Source of the DNA: Candidatus Aminicenantota bacterium
Lineage (GTDB): Bacteria; Acidobacteriota; Aminicenantia; UBA2199
Direction of reading: 5' to 3'
NCBI GenBank assembly: GCA_030639705.1
Contig: DAOWKX010000212.1
Span: 1 to 5,862 of the forward strand
DNA: 5,862 nucleotides
Program-made: the position numbers and the translations under genes
The notes under the pieces: model-generated
What the model was told of the DNA's origin: nothing
Databases searched by the model: none
What the model saw: the letters and a program-made list of their open reading frames with translations, nothing else
Shown here: positions 1-5,237 of the stretch, piece after piece
Layout of the letters: every line of letters starts with the position of its first letter
Position numbering within the stretch: the stretch's first letter is position 1

Positions 1-199
1 CAATTGCTTTATAATTGTGTTTCAAGTTCTGAATATCTTCCGGAGAAAACCCATAGACATTCAGTTCGCGATGATCCAGATCAACCAGGTCCATTAAATC
101 CAGACCCTTTTTTTTTATTCTGTACTTGGCCTTGTAATTTTTAAAGGTAATCAGGTGAACGGCAACCCGTTGAAAATCTTTTTCCGCAAGGGAACGCAT
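1..199 (-). CDS. Unrecognised protein, 3' end beyond the window
   Basis: An open reading frame starts at an ATG at 199 and is still open at the left edge, so only the first 66 residues are visible. I do not recognise the family. The visible part begins MRSLAEKDFQRVAV, is rich in Lys, and continues with an acidic stretch (LMDLVDLDHREL) and then GFSPEDIQNLKHNY, which looks like a short helical segment after a turn. There is no signal peptide or membrane segment in this part. The gene follows the universal stress protein on the same strand after 26 bp with no visible terminator, so it is probably the third gene of the HU-Usp cluster. No clear Shine-Dalgarno sequence precedes the ATG. The frame stays open upstream to a stop at 236-238 but offers no other ATG, GTG or TTG start there, so this start is preferred. 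Confidence 0.6.
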   Translation of the reverse strand, partial: MRSLAEKDFQRVAVHLITFKNYKAKYRIKKKGLDLMDLVDLDHRELNVYGFSPEDIQNLKHNYKAI

Positions 200-225
200 G
201 ATTCTTGAGGGGAATAAGTTGTGAT

Positions 226-1110
226 CTATGAAATGCTATAAGAAGAGGGCACTATAAGCAAAGGAATATCAGAAGCCATCAGAACTTTTTCTGTAACACT
301 CCCCAGAAAAAATTTTTCAACACCTTTTCTTTGATGAGAAGTCATGACAATTAAATCCATCTCTTCTTTTTTTGATATTTCAACGATCTTTTGCGCGGCT
401 TCGCCAATATCATGAAAAATGTTTTCAATATGGAAATTAAACTCTTTGGCCACCCCTTCTATTTTTTTGTTGATCAAATTGGCCAGTTTATCCTTTTCAA
501 GTACCGGAACCCGATAATTAAAAAATTCAGAAATATGAGCAACATAGAGTTTTGCTTTCAGCTGACTGGCCAGAATGATTGAATATTTTAATTCAGACAA
601 CAGGGAACTATCAAAATCAACCGGGGTTAATATCTTTTTCACCGAGACATTGCGTTTGGTTTTGGGTACGACAAAGGCAGGCACATTTGATCTTCGAATA
701 ATTCGGGAGGTTGTTGATCCCACCAGTATTTGTTCCAGTTCTGAAATGCCTCTTCGACCGGCAAAGATAATATCGATTTTCTTTGAATCGGCGAAATTGA
801 CAATCTCTTCACTGGCAATCCCTTCGAGGATTTTTGCCTTGAAATCTATTTTCTGGTCACGGCTGAGGCTCAACATCTTTGTCATGGATTTTTTCTTGGT
901 TTTCTCAATTTCCTTAAAAAGATCCTCGTTTGAAAAAAATGCAGCTTCATATACCCAATCTGAAAATTTGGGAAGAACGTAGATGGCATAATTTTTTGCA
1001 TTTATTTTTCGGTTGAAAAAGCCAATATAGGATAAACAGGATTTACTTTCATTTGAAAAATCCGTGGCCCACAATAAATTTTTGATCTTGAATTTTGAAC
1101 GGGTTTTCAT
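226..1110 (-). CDS. Tandem-domain universal stress protein (UspA family)
   Basis: This 294-residue cytoplasmic protein has two UspA (Rossmann-like alpha/beta) domains, at about residues 8-149 and 157-288. Family members bind ATP or similar ligands and help cells survive stress or growth arrest; the exact target here is unknown. In domain 1, Asp17 lies in the first strand (LLWATDF) and the nucleotide-binding signature G-2x-G-9x-G-S/T is intact at G118, G121, G131 and S132. In domain 2 the equivalent Asp165 is present, but the signature is degenerate: T257 and Q260 replace the two first glycines, and only G270-S271 remain. Domain 1 is therefore the likelier ATP binder and domain 2 may be structural or regulatory. 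The start ATG lies 4 bp after the HU gene's stop, and its Shine-Dalgarno sequence (AAAGGA) is made of the last HU codons, which points to translational coupling. Two-domain Usps are usually around 280-300 residues, so the length is normal. Confidence 0.93.
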   Translation of the reverse strand: MKTRSKFKIKNLLWATDFSNESKSCLSYIGFFNRKINAKNYAIYVLPKFSDWVYEAAFFSNEDLFKEIEKTKKKSMTKMLSLSRDQKIDFKAKILEGIASEEIVNFADSKKIDIIFAGRRGISELEQILVGSTTSRIIRRSNVPAFVVPKTKRNVSVKKILTPVDFDSSLLSELKYSIILASQLKAKLYVAHISEFFNYRVPVLEKDKLANLINKKIEGVAKEFNFHIENIFHDIGEAAQKIVEISKKEEMDLIVMTSHQRKGVEKFFLGSVTEKVLMASDIPLLIVPSSYSIS

Positions 1111-1114
1111 GGTG

Positions 1115-1390
1115 CTATCCTTTTATAATCTTTTTTAAATTTTTTGATGGTAAAAATTTCACAATTTTTTTTGCTGGAATAATCAGGGGTTTTTTATTAT
1201 TGGGATTAATGACTCTTTTATTATTGCGCTTGATCACTTTAAAAGTCCCGAAATTGGATAATACTATCTTTTTACCCTGCTCCAGATTATCAACCATAAT
1301 TTCAATCATTAGATCAATGAAATTATATACCTCAAATTTTTTAATCATTAGATCTTTGGCTATTGTTTCCGAAAGTTCTCGTTTATTCAT
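1115..1390 (-). CDS. HU/IHF-family DNA-binding protein
   Basis: This 91-residue protein has the full length and layout of the HU/IHF family of nucleoid-associated, DNA-bending dimers. It has an N-terminal helical part (MNKRELSETIAKDL onward), the signature turn SNFGTFKV at residues 45-52, a basic beta-arm (KRNNKRVINPNNKKP) with the DNA-intercalating proline at Pro63, and the closing IPAKKIVKFLPSKNLK. HU and IHF cannot be told apart confidently by eye; the sequence is closest in feel to an HU-like or divergent paralogue, so no symbol is given. It is very rich in Lys, Asn and Ile, as expected in AT-rich DNA. The ATG at 1390 is preferred over an in-frame GTG at 1396 because AGGAG (1400-1396) sits 5 nt before the ATG but overlaps the GTG. 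It is the first gene of a cluster with the universal stress protein, which starts 4 bp downstream. Confidence 0.95.
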   Translation of the reverse strand: MNKRELSETIAKDLMIKKFEVYNFIDLMIEIMVDNLEQGKKIVLSNFGTFKVIKRNNKRVINPNNKKPLIIPAKKIVKFLPSKNLKKIIKG

Positions 1391-1395
1391 GACCA

Positions 1396-1400
1396 CTCCT
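1396..1400 (-). promoter_or_regulatory. Ribosome binding site of the HU-family gene
   Basis: AGGAG on the minus strand lies 5 nt before the ATG at 1390. It decides the start in favour of this ATG, because the alternative GTG at 1396 overlaps the site. Confidence 0.8.
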
Positions 1401-1406
1401 AAGCCC

Positions 1407-1430
1407 TTGTTTTACTTGGGTTGTAAACAA
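1407..1430 (-). repeat. Hairpin in the leader of the HU-family mRNA
   Basis: On the minus strand TTGTTTAC and GTAAAACAA form an 8-bp stem with one bulged base and a 7-nt loop (AACCCAA). It lies between the predicted transcription start near 1435 and the ribosome binding site at 1396-1400, so it would form at the very 5' end of the mRNA. It could stabilise the transcript or affect translation, or the same bases could be a protein-binding site in DNA. No U-tract follows, so it does not look like a terminator. Confidence 0.45.
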
Positions 1431-1441
1431 AGACCGTGTTT

Positions 1442-1470
1442 GCAATAACACATAAAATATCAATTGTCAA
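1442..1470 (-). promoter_or_regulatory. Predicted promoter of the HU-Usp cluster
   Basis: The minus strand reads TTGACA (1470-1465), a 17-bp spacer and TATTGC (1447-1442). The -35 box is perfect and the spacing ideal, while the -10 box is weak, which would fit a regulated promoter. The expected start is near 1435, giving a leader of roughly 45 nt before the ATG at 1390. Confidence 0.5.
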
Positions 1471-1525
1471 GTATAAGGGCAATATATGAACCTTTTTTGG
1501 TTTGATAGCAATAAGTAGAAATTAA

Positions 1526-1544
1526 TTTGACAAATCAAGTCAAA
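1526..1544. repeat. Inverted repeat over the -35 box of the DUF1232 promoter
   Basis: TTTGAC (1526-1531) and GTCAAA (1539-1544) are perfect inverted arms separated by 7 bp. The left arm covers most of the -35 box of the plus-strand promoter, so a protein bound here would compete with RNA polymerase. It may be an operator, but arms of 6 bp in AT-rich DNA can occur by chance. Confidence 0.35.
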
Positions 1545-1555
1545 ATTTTTATACT
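1527..1555 (+). promoter_or_regulatory. Strong sigma70-type promoter of the DUF1232 gene
   Basis: TTGACA (1527-1532), a 17-bp spacer and TATACT (1550-1555) are close to consensus with ideal spacing. Transcription should start about 1561-1563, only 8-10 nt before the ATG at 1571. The mRNA would therefore begin at or inside its own ribosome binding site. Confidence 0.75.
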
Positions 1556-1560
1556 GTGTT

Positions 1561-1565
1561 GGAGG
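1561..1565 (+). promoter_or_regulatory. Ribosome binding site of the DUF1232 gene
   Basis: GGAGG lies 5 nt before the ATG at 1571 and fixes that start. The in-frame GTG at 1556 directly abuts the -10 box and would lie upstream of the transcription start, so it cannot be used from this promoter. Confidence 0.75.
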
Positions 1566-1570
1566 AAACA

Positions 1571-2062
1571 ATGGAAAAATCAATAGCCAAAAAAAGTGAA
1601 GTTTATCAAGATTGTTATCAAAATGTAAGGAAAAAAATTAACCGATGGGCAAAAGATGGAAAACTAATAAAAAAAACCGGAAAATGGACTGATTATTTCA
1701 TCCAGTATCTTTTGATTCTGCCGGATCTGGTTCACTTAATGATAAAATTGCTGGTAGACAAAGAAATTTCTTCTCTATATAAAAGTTACATTCTCATCGC
1801 ATTGGCTTACCTGGTTTCCCCCATTGACATCATACCGGATTTTATTCCAATAACCGGTTTTGTGGATGATTTGCTGGTGATGGTTATTATCCTGAATAAA
1901 ATCATTAATTCGCAGGATAAAAATGTACTCAACAAAATAAAAAAGTATTGGGCTGGGGAACAGGATATATTCAGCCAGGTGAAAGAAATTGTATCTGTCT
2001 TGAATGAACTGTCCTCCAGGATTCCCAAGGCATTATATAACTTTATAAAAAAGAAAAGCTGA
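1571..2062 (+). CDS. YkvA/DUF1232-family membrane protein
   Basis: This 163-residue protein carries the DUF1232 (YkvA) domain at about residues 66-104. Its hallmark is the stretch ALAYLVSPIDIIPDFIPITG (77-96), followed directly by FVDDLLV (97-103). The core is hydrophobic and probably forms one or two membrane-associated helices, about 73-89 and 92-111. The N-terminal 40 residues are strongly basic and polar (KKINRWAKDGKLIKK), and the C-terminal tail ends in KKKS, so both ends may be cytoplasmic. The biochemical role of YkvA proteins is not established and none is claimed. It is the only plus-strand gene here, has its own strong promoter, and ends 11 bp before the converging Rrf2 gene. A run of nine T follows the stop at 2077-2085, but I see no convincing stem before it. 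Confidence 0.88.
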   Translation: MEKSIAKKSEVYQDCYQNVRKKINRWAKDGKLIKKTGKWTDYFIQYLLILPDLVHLMIKLLVDKEISSLYKSYILIALAYLVSPIDIIPDFIPITGFVDDLLVMVIILNKIINSQDKNVLNKIKKYWAGEQDIFSQVKEIVSVLNELSSRIPKALYNFIKKKS

Positions 2063-2073
2063 TTTCGGGGTAG

Positions 2074-2484
2074 TTATTTTTTTTTATTAAACTTTTTGGT
2101 CAAAATATCCTCAATAGAAATATTGACAAATTCCCTTTCCAATTTGCTCTCCAGATAGGTCCAAAGTGGACGAACCAGACATTCATCAAATAATGAACAT
2201 TTCTCGATGACAAAACATCTGGAAAGGGTTGTATCTTCATCAAAGGCCTCGAAAATCATTTTAAGCTTAATATCGGCTGGATCCTGATCGATCAGGTATC
2301 CTCCGTGAACTCCCTGTATACTCTTTATTAATCCCGCCTTTTCCAGGGGGCCAGCCAGCTTACGCAAATATTTTGGAGAAACATCGATTTCCTTTCCCAA
2401 TTTAACGGTATTAAAAATCCCTTTTGCTAAAGCCAAACAAACCAGCATCCGTAATCCATATCTGATTTTAGTATTGATTCTCAT
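2074..2484 (-). CDS. Rrf2-family transcriptional regulator with three-Cys cluster motif
   Basis: This 136-residue protein matches the Rrf2 family (IscR, NsrR, CymR, RirA). It opens with the typical MRINTKIRYGLRML and has a winged helix-turn-helix at about residues 26-66 (LGKEIDVSPKYLRKL, wing GVHGGYLI). It then has Cys90, Cys96 and Cys102 in C-x5-C-x5-C spacing, the spacing of the Fe-S ligands of IscR and NsrR. The last Cys is followed by LVRPLW where E. coli IscR has LTHALW, so the IscR ligand His is replaced by Arg104 or Pro105 and the fourth ligand must differ. I infer an Fe-S-dependent sensor of iron-sulfur status, nitric oxide or redox state; the target is not visible. The start is supported by family alignment, yet no Shine-Dalgarno sequence precedes it and the promoter places transcription start at the ATG. 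It lies 51 bp downstream of the ThiD-like gene on the same strand but has its own promoter. Confidence 0.93.
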   Translation of the reverse strand: MRINTKIRYGLRMLVCLALAKGIFNTVKLGKEIDVSPKYLRKLAGPLEKAGLIKSIQGVHGGYLIDQDPADIKLKMIFEAFDEDTTLSRCFVIEKCSLFDECLVRPLWTYLESKLEREFVNISIEDILTKKFNKKK

Positions 2485-2490
2485 GAAAAC

Positions 2491-2519
2491 AATATATTCG
2501 TTCCGCTACCAATTGTCAA
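2491..2519 (-). promoter_or_regulatory. Promoter of the Rrf2 gene, leaderless layout
   Basis: On the minus strand TTGACA (2519-2514) is followed by a 17-bp spacer and TATATT (2496-2491). Only six bases (GTTTTC) lie between the -10 box and the ATG at 2484, so transcription should start at or within a base of the start codon. The promoter directly adjoins the 16-bp palindrome at 2521-2536. Confidence 0.75.
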
Positions 2520-2520
2520 C

Positions 2521-2536
2521 AATAACCATGGTTATT
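2521..2536. promoter_or_regulatory. Perfect 16-bp palindrome, candidate operator
   Basis: AATAACCATGGTTATT is identical to its reverse complement over all 16 bp. It starts at the last base of the ThiD-like stop codon and ends 1 bp before the -35 box of the Rrf2 promoter. Rrf2 proteins bind DNA as dimers at inverted repeats and commonly regulate their own gene, so this is the best operator candidate; that role is inferred. No T-run follows on the minus strand, which argues against a terminator for the kinase gene. Confidence 0.55.
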
Positions 2537-3318
2537 CAAATCACTAAAATCGGATTTTTATTGATCACCTGCCGAAGCGCATGGCGTAATAATCTCTTTG
2601 ACTTTTTGATACTGGTGTTTAAATCCGCACCCAAGAAAGTATAAGCTGCAATACCTGCATTCAAGAATGAACCGGTACCATGAATTCGGAATCTCTTCCT
2701 GGATGAACAAAATGTAATAAATTTATCTTGAGAATATAGGGTATCATAACATTTACCTGCTTCCAAATGACCACCCTTTATTAAAATATTTTGGGCACCC
2801 ATTTTCTTCAGAATTATGGCAGATTTTTTTACATCTTCAAGACTTTGTATCTCCTGACCGCTCAAGGTCTCTGCCTCTGAAATGTTTGGAGTCAATAAAA
2901 AAAAATCTTTAAAATGTGACCTGATTGTTTTTATTTGATCATCCGGGACAAATTTAAAACCACCGGAACCAGAAGCCAGTATCGGATCAAATATAATTTT
3001 ACTCCGGGGAAAAAGTGGAATACAGAAGTCGAGTATTTCCGGTTCTCCAAAAAGGCCGATATTCAAAATCCGGATATCATAATACTCTTTTAAAATAAGA
3101 ATCTGCTTTTTTATATCCTCAGGTTTTATATTGATTGTTTCTTTAACTTCAAGGGGGTTTTGAATAACCACACAGGTCACCACAGATACATTGGGCACTT
3201 TCAGAAATGAACAGACCTTAATATCGGTACTGATTCCAGCACCGCCGGTTCCATCAAATCCGGCGAGTGTTAATATGGAACTTATCGAAATATTATTCTT
3301 CGGTTCCTGTTTGCTCAA
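2536..3318 (-). CDS. thiD: ThiD-like hydroxymethylpyrimidine (phosphate) kinase
   Basis: This 260-residue protein has the ribokinase-fold layout of ThiD, which phosphorylates hydroxymethylpyrimidine and its monophosphate for thiamine synthesis in the cytoplasm. Visible motifs are LAGFDGTGGAGISTD (18-32; the usual form is GSDSSGGAG), the substrate-region Gln53 in VIQNP, DPILASGSGG (111-120), LTPNISEAE (142-150), KGGHLE (181-186) and HGTGS (213-217). The usual motif ends in the catalytic Cys (HGTGC), so Ser217 is a notable change and activity or substrate may differ; a pyridoxine-kinase-like role cannot be excluded. No Met occurs until residue 173. The first possible start is TTG at 3318, 26 bp inside the end of the lipoprotein gene, with no clear ribosome binding site, so initiation probably depends on coupling to the upstream gene. 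ATT at 3291 is a less likely alternative start. No other thiamine genes are in view. Confidence 0.85.
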   Translation of the reverse strand: MSKQEPKNNISISSILTLAGFDGTGGAGISTDIKVCSFLKVPNVSVVTCVVIQNPLEVKETINIKPEDIKKQILILKEYYDIRILNIGLFGEPEILDFCIPLFPRSKIIFDPILASGSGGFKFVPDDQIKTIRSHFKDFFLLTPNISEAETLSGQEIQSLEDVKKSAIILKKMGAQNILIKGGHLEAGKCYDTLYSQDKFITFCSSRKRFRIHGTGSFLNAGIAAYTFLGADLNTSIKKSKRLLRHALRQVINKNPILVI

Positions 3319-5173
3319 GCTGTTTCAGATACGCCTCTCTTGCCAGTAGCTTTTTTCTCATCTCAGTAAATTTTGCTCCCATTTCATTCCCCTTCTGATT
3401 GTGAATTTCAGCCTTCAAGGGTTCGGCAACTATTTTCTGTAAATACAACAACTTTTTATATGCCCAGGGATCGGGAAACTCAGGTCTCAATGCTGTCGCT
3501 TTATCCAGTGATTCGAAACCCTGGTCGACTACCATTAACCGTTCTTTCGGACCCATCAGGTCTCTCGGCGTTTGATAACTCTTATTCCAGAATACAACCC
3601 CGAGTCTGTAATAGGCATCACCCAGTATTTCTTTTTTTTCTTCCGGCAAGTTATTTACTTCCTCATCTGATAATTCTACCAATTGATCCACTTCTGCTTG
3701 CTTTTCTTTTAGCTGAGCCTGGATTGTCTCTAAATCTCCTATCTCTTTCTTCTGCTCTTGTTTTTCAGCCAGCAGCTTTTCTTTTTGATCTTCAGGAATA
3801 CTTTTGTTTCCCTGAACATTTTTAATGTATTGATCGATTGAATTGATCCGATCAACCTTTCGTTCTAACTCCATGATTTCCTGGTGAAGATTTAATACAT
3901 TTGGATTAATAACGATGCTAATTCGTTTTTTATGGCACTCAATAGCCTTATCCCATTTGCGCATATCCTGAAGAAAGTTGATATAGAAAAGATATCCCTC
4001 CGGATTTTCAGGATTTAAGGCAACCCGTCTTTCGTACATGGTTTCGGCTTTGGCAAACTGACCATTCTTCTTATAAAAATCAGCCAATGTGTAGTATGCT
4101 TTGGGATTATCTTTTGCTTTATCAAGCATGGAGAGATAATACTTTTCCGCTTCTTCAAAATTACCCATCTTATCATAAATTTCACTCAATGCCAGAGTGA
4201 TCCGTTCATCATCAGGTTGAAATTCTTTAGCTTTTAAAAGGTATTCAATAGCTTTTTTTCGGAATTCTTCATTATCTTCCACCCGTTTCATATAAGTTTC
4301 GTTGGATTTGATGATTTTTGTATGATCCTGGTTTTCTCCAACCTTTTTTTCGTATTCGTCATACCCTTCTATGGTTTTAAAGAATTCTTCATTGGTGCTG
4401 ATCATGCCCAGGTGCTCCTGCTTTACTTTATTTAGTTTTTGAAAGTCTTCCTGCTTTTCGAACAAAGCAATTGCTTTTCCTTTCTCTTCAATTTCCTTCA
4501 ACATCTTTTCCTTATCTTCTTTCAGTCTTTTGATTTCTTCCTGTTCACTACTATCCTCTTCTTCTTTAAATATGTCTTCTTCCTTTTTTTCTGCTGATTC
4601 TGATTCGATTGCCTTTGCGGCCAGATCCTGTTCCAATCGAAGGACATATTCATCATTGACTCTGATCCGTCTGGCAAACTCCTCTTTATCGCTCAACATT
4701 TCAAGGTATCCTTCATACCCCCTGATAAAACTCATTTCCTTTTCGGTTTCTTTGATTTTTTCTCTGATTTCCTTGTTTTCATTGAGTTTGGTCGTAAATT
4801 CCGTATTCGAGGCAATGAAATCATTTATGAGTTGATTATTCTCTTCAATCTGTGCTTTTAATTGCTGGTTTTGCTCGATTTTTTTGTTATATCCCTCATT
4901 TTGCTCCGGAGGATTAATACCTGCCTTATAACTTCTGCTGCAAGCGGTGCCAACATAAAAATAAGCAATTTTCAAATCAGGATTAAATTCCAGTGCAATT
5001 TCATATTCTTCGACTGCATTTTTAAATTGCTCTTTTGTATAAAAACCATTTCCTTTTTTAAAATGATCATTGGCCTTTAAATTACTGATTTTTAAACTCT
5101 GACATCCAGAAAAACTCATTACCCACAATAATGAAAAGCAAAGGATTACTAGCCATGATAATAATTTCTTCAT
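3293..5173 (-). CDS. TPR lipoprotein with long coiled-coil/decad-repeat insertions
   Basis: This 626-residue protein starts with a lipoprotein signal peptide: MKK, a hydrophobic core at 4-21, and the lipobox FSGC with lipidated Cys24. Gln25 follows, so sorting to the outer membrane, facing the periplasm, is expected. A first TPR lies at about 32-66. Helix A of a second (IAYFYVGTACSRSY, 69-82) is followed by about 220 residues of insertion before a matching helix B (FRKKAIEYLLKAKEFQPDD, 304-322). Further TPRs cover about 323-356, 357-390 and 391-424. A charged coiled coil spans about 426-515, and a last TPR-like pair (GDAYYRLGVVFWNK, then GFESLDKATALRPEFPD) lies at 518-568. The insertion holds two blocks of 10-residue repeats separated by a very acidic/basic coiled coil (181-238). 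TPR lipoproteins act as scaffolds, often in envelope assembly; no partner can be named. AGGAGG 5 nt upstream fixes the start. The last 26 bp overlap the ThiD-like gene. Confidence 0.88.
   Translation of the reverse strand: MKKLLSWLVILCFSLLWVMSFSGCQSLKISNLKANDHFKKGNGFYTKEQFKNAVEEYEIALEFNPDLKIAYFYVGTACSRSYKAGINPPEQNEGYNKKIEQNQQLKAQIEENNQLINDFIASNTEFTTKLNENKEIREKIKETEKEMSFIRGYEGYLEMLSDKEEFARRIRVNDEYVLRLEQDLAAKAIESESAEKKEEDIFKEEEDSSEQEEIKRLKEDKEKMLKEIEEKGKAIALFEKQEDFQKLNKVKQEHLGMISTNEEFFKTIEGYDEYEKKVGENQDHTKIIKSNETYMKRVEDNEEFRKKAIEYLLKAKEFQPDDERITLALSEIYDKMGNFEEAEKYYLSMLDKAKDNPKAYYTLADFYKKNGQFAKAETMYERRVALNPENPEGYLFYINFLQDMRKWDKAIECHKKRISIVINPNVLNLHQEIMELERKVDRINSIDQYIKNVQGNKSIPEDQKEKLLAEKQEQKKEIGDLETIQAQLKEKQAEVDQLVELSDEEVNNLPEEKKEILGDAYYRLGVVFWNKSYQTPRDLMGPKERLMVVDQGFESLDKATALRPEFPDPWAYKKLLYLQKIVAEPLKAEIHNQKGNEMGAKFTEMRKKLLAREAYLKQLEQTGTEE
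4250..4459 (-). repeat. Decapeptide repeat block 2 (seven units)
   Basis: Residues 239-308 of the TPR lipoprotein divide into seven consecutive 10-residue units with no gaps: EKQEDFQKLN, KVKQEHLGMI, STNEEFFKTI, EGYDEYEKKV, GENQDHTKII, KSNETYMKRV and EDNEEFRKKA. The shared pattern is x-x-N-x-[ED]-[FY]-x-x-x-[IV]. The last unit runs directly into helix B of the interrupted TPR. Confidence 0.7.
4634..4876 (-). repeat. Decapeptide repeat block 1 (eight units)
   Basis: Residues 100-180 of the TPR lipoprotein form eight 10-residue units with a single one-residue slip at Ile120: EQNQQLKAQI, EENNQLINDF, ASNTEFTTKL, NENKEIREKI, KETEKEMSFI, RGYEGYLEML, SDKEEFARRI and RVNDEYVLRL. They share with block 2 the Asn at position 3 and hydrophobic residues at positions 6 and 10. 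KETEKEMSFI is the least regular unit. Confidence 0.65.
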
Positions 5174-5178
5174 TCAAA

Positions 5179-5184
5179 CCTCCT
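5179..5184 (-). promoter_or_regulatory. Ribosome binding site of the TPR lipoprotein gene
   Basis: A full AGGAGG on the minus strand lies 5 nt before the ATG at 5173. It is the strongest ribosome binding site in the window and suggests efficient translation of the lipoprotein. Confidence 0.85.
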
Positions 5185-5221
5185 AAATAATTCCATCCTT
5201 GAATAAGATATCCTCTTAAGC

Positions 5222-5237
5222 GAGAAATATATTTCTC
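5222..5237. repeat. Perfect 16-bp palindrome in the lipoprotein leader
   Basis: GAGAAATATATTTCTC is a perfect palindrome lying between the predicted transcription start (about 5260) and the ribosome binding site. As RNA it can form a 6-bp stem with a TATA loop; as DNA it could be an operator. A smaller inverted repeat, AAGAG/CTCTT with a 5-nt loop, lies just upstream at 5242-5256. Confidence 0.5.

Noticed and set aside
575..982. A 135-codon open frame on the plus strand opposite the Usp gene
   Set aside because: It is antisense to clear UspA domains on the other strand and shows no motif of its own.
1556..1570. GTG at 1556 as an earlier start of the DUF1232 protein
   Set aside because: It directly follows the -10 box and precedes the predicted transcription start, and the ribosome binding site at 1561-1565 serves the ATG at 1571.
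2063..2086. Possible terminator between the converging DUF1232 and Rrf2 genes (nine T at 2077-2085)
   Set aside because: There is a T-run but no stable stem before it, and the run lies inside the Rrf2 coding end, where it encodes lysines.
2521..2536. The 16-bp palindrome as a terminator for the kinase gene
   Set aside because: No T-run follows on the minus strand and only a short, AT-rich stem could form; its position next to a -35 box fits an operator better.
3373..3825. A 150-codon open frame on the plus strand within the lipoprotein gene
   Set aside because: It lies opposite a well-supported TPR and coiled-coil gene, has a low-complexity Leu/Pro/Ser composition, and lacks recognisable motifs or a ribosome binding site.
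4250..4876. The decad repeats as a recent DNA-level tandem duplication
   Set aside because: The repeats are visible only at the protein level; the nucleotide sequences of the units differ widely, so any duplication is old.
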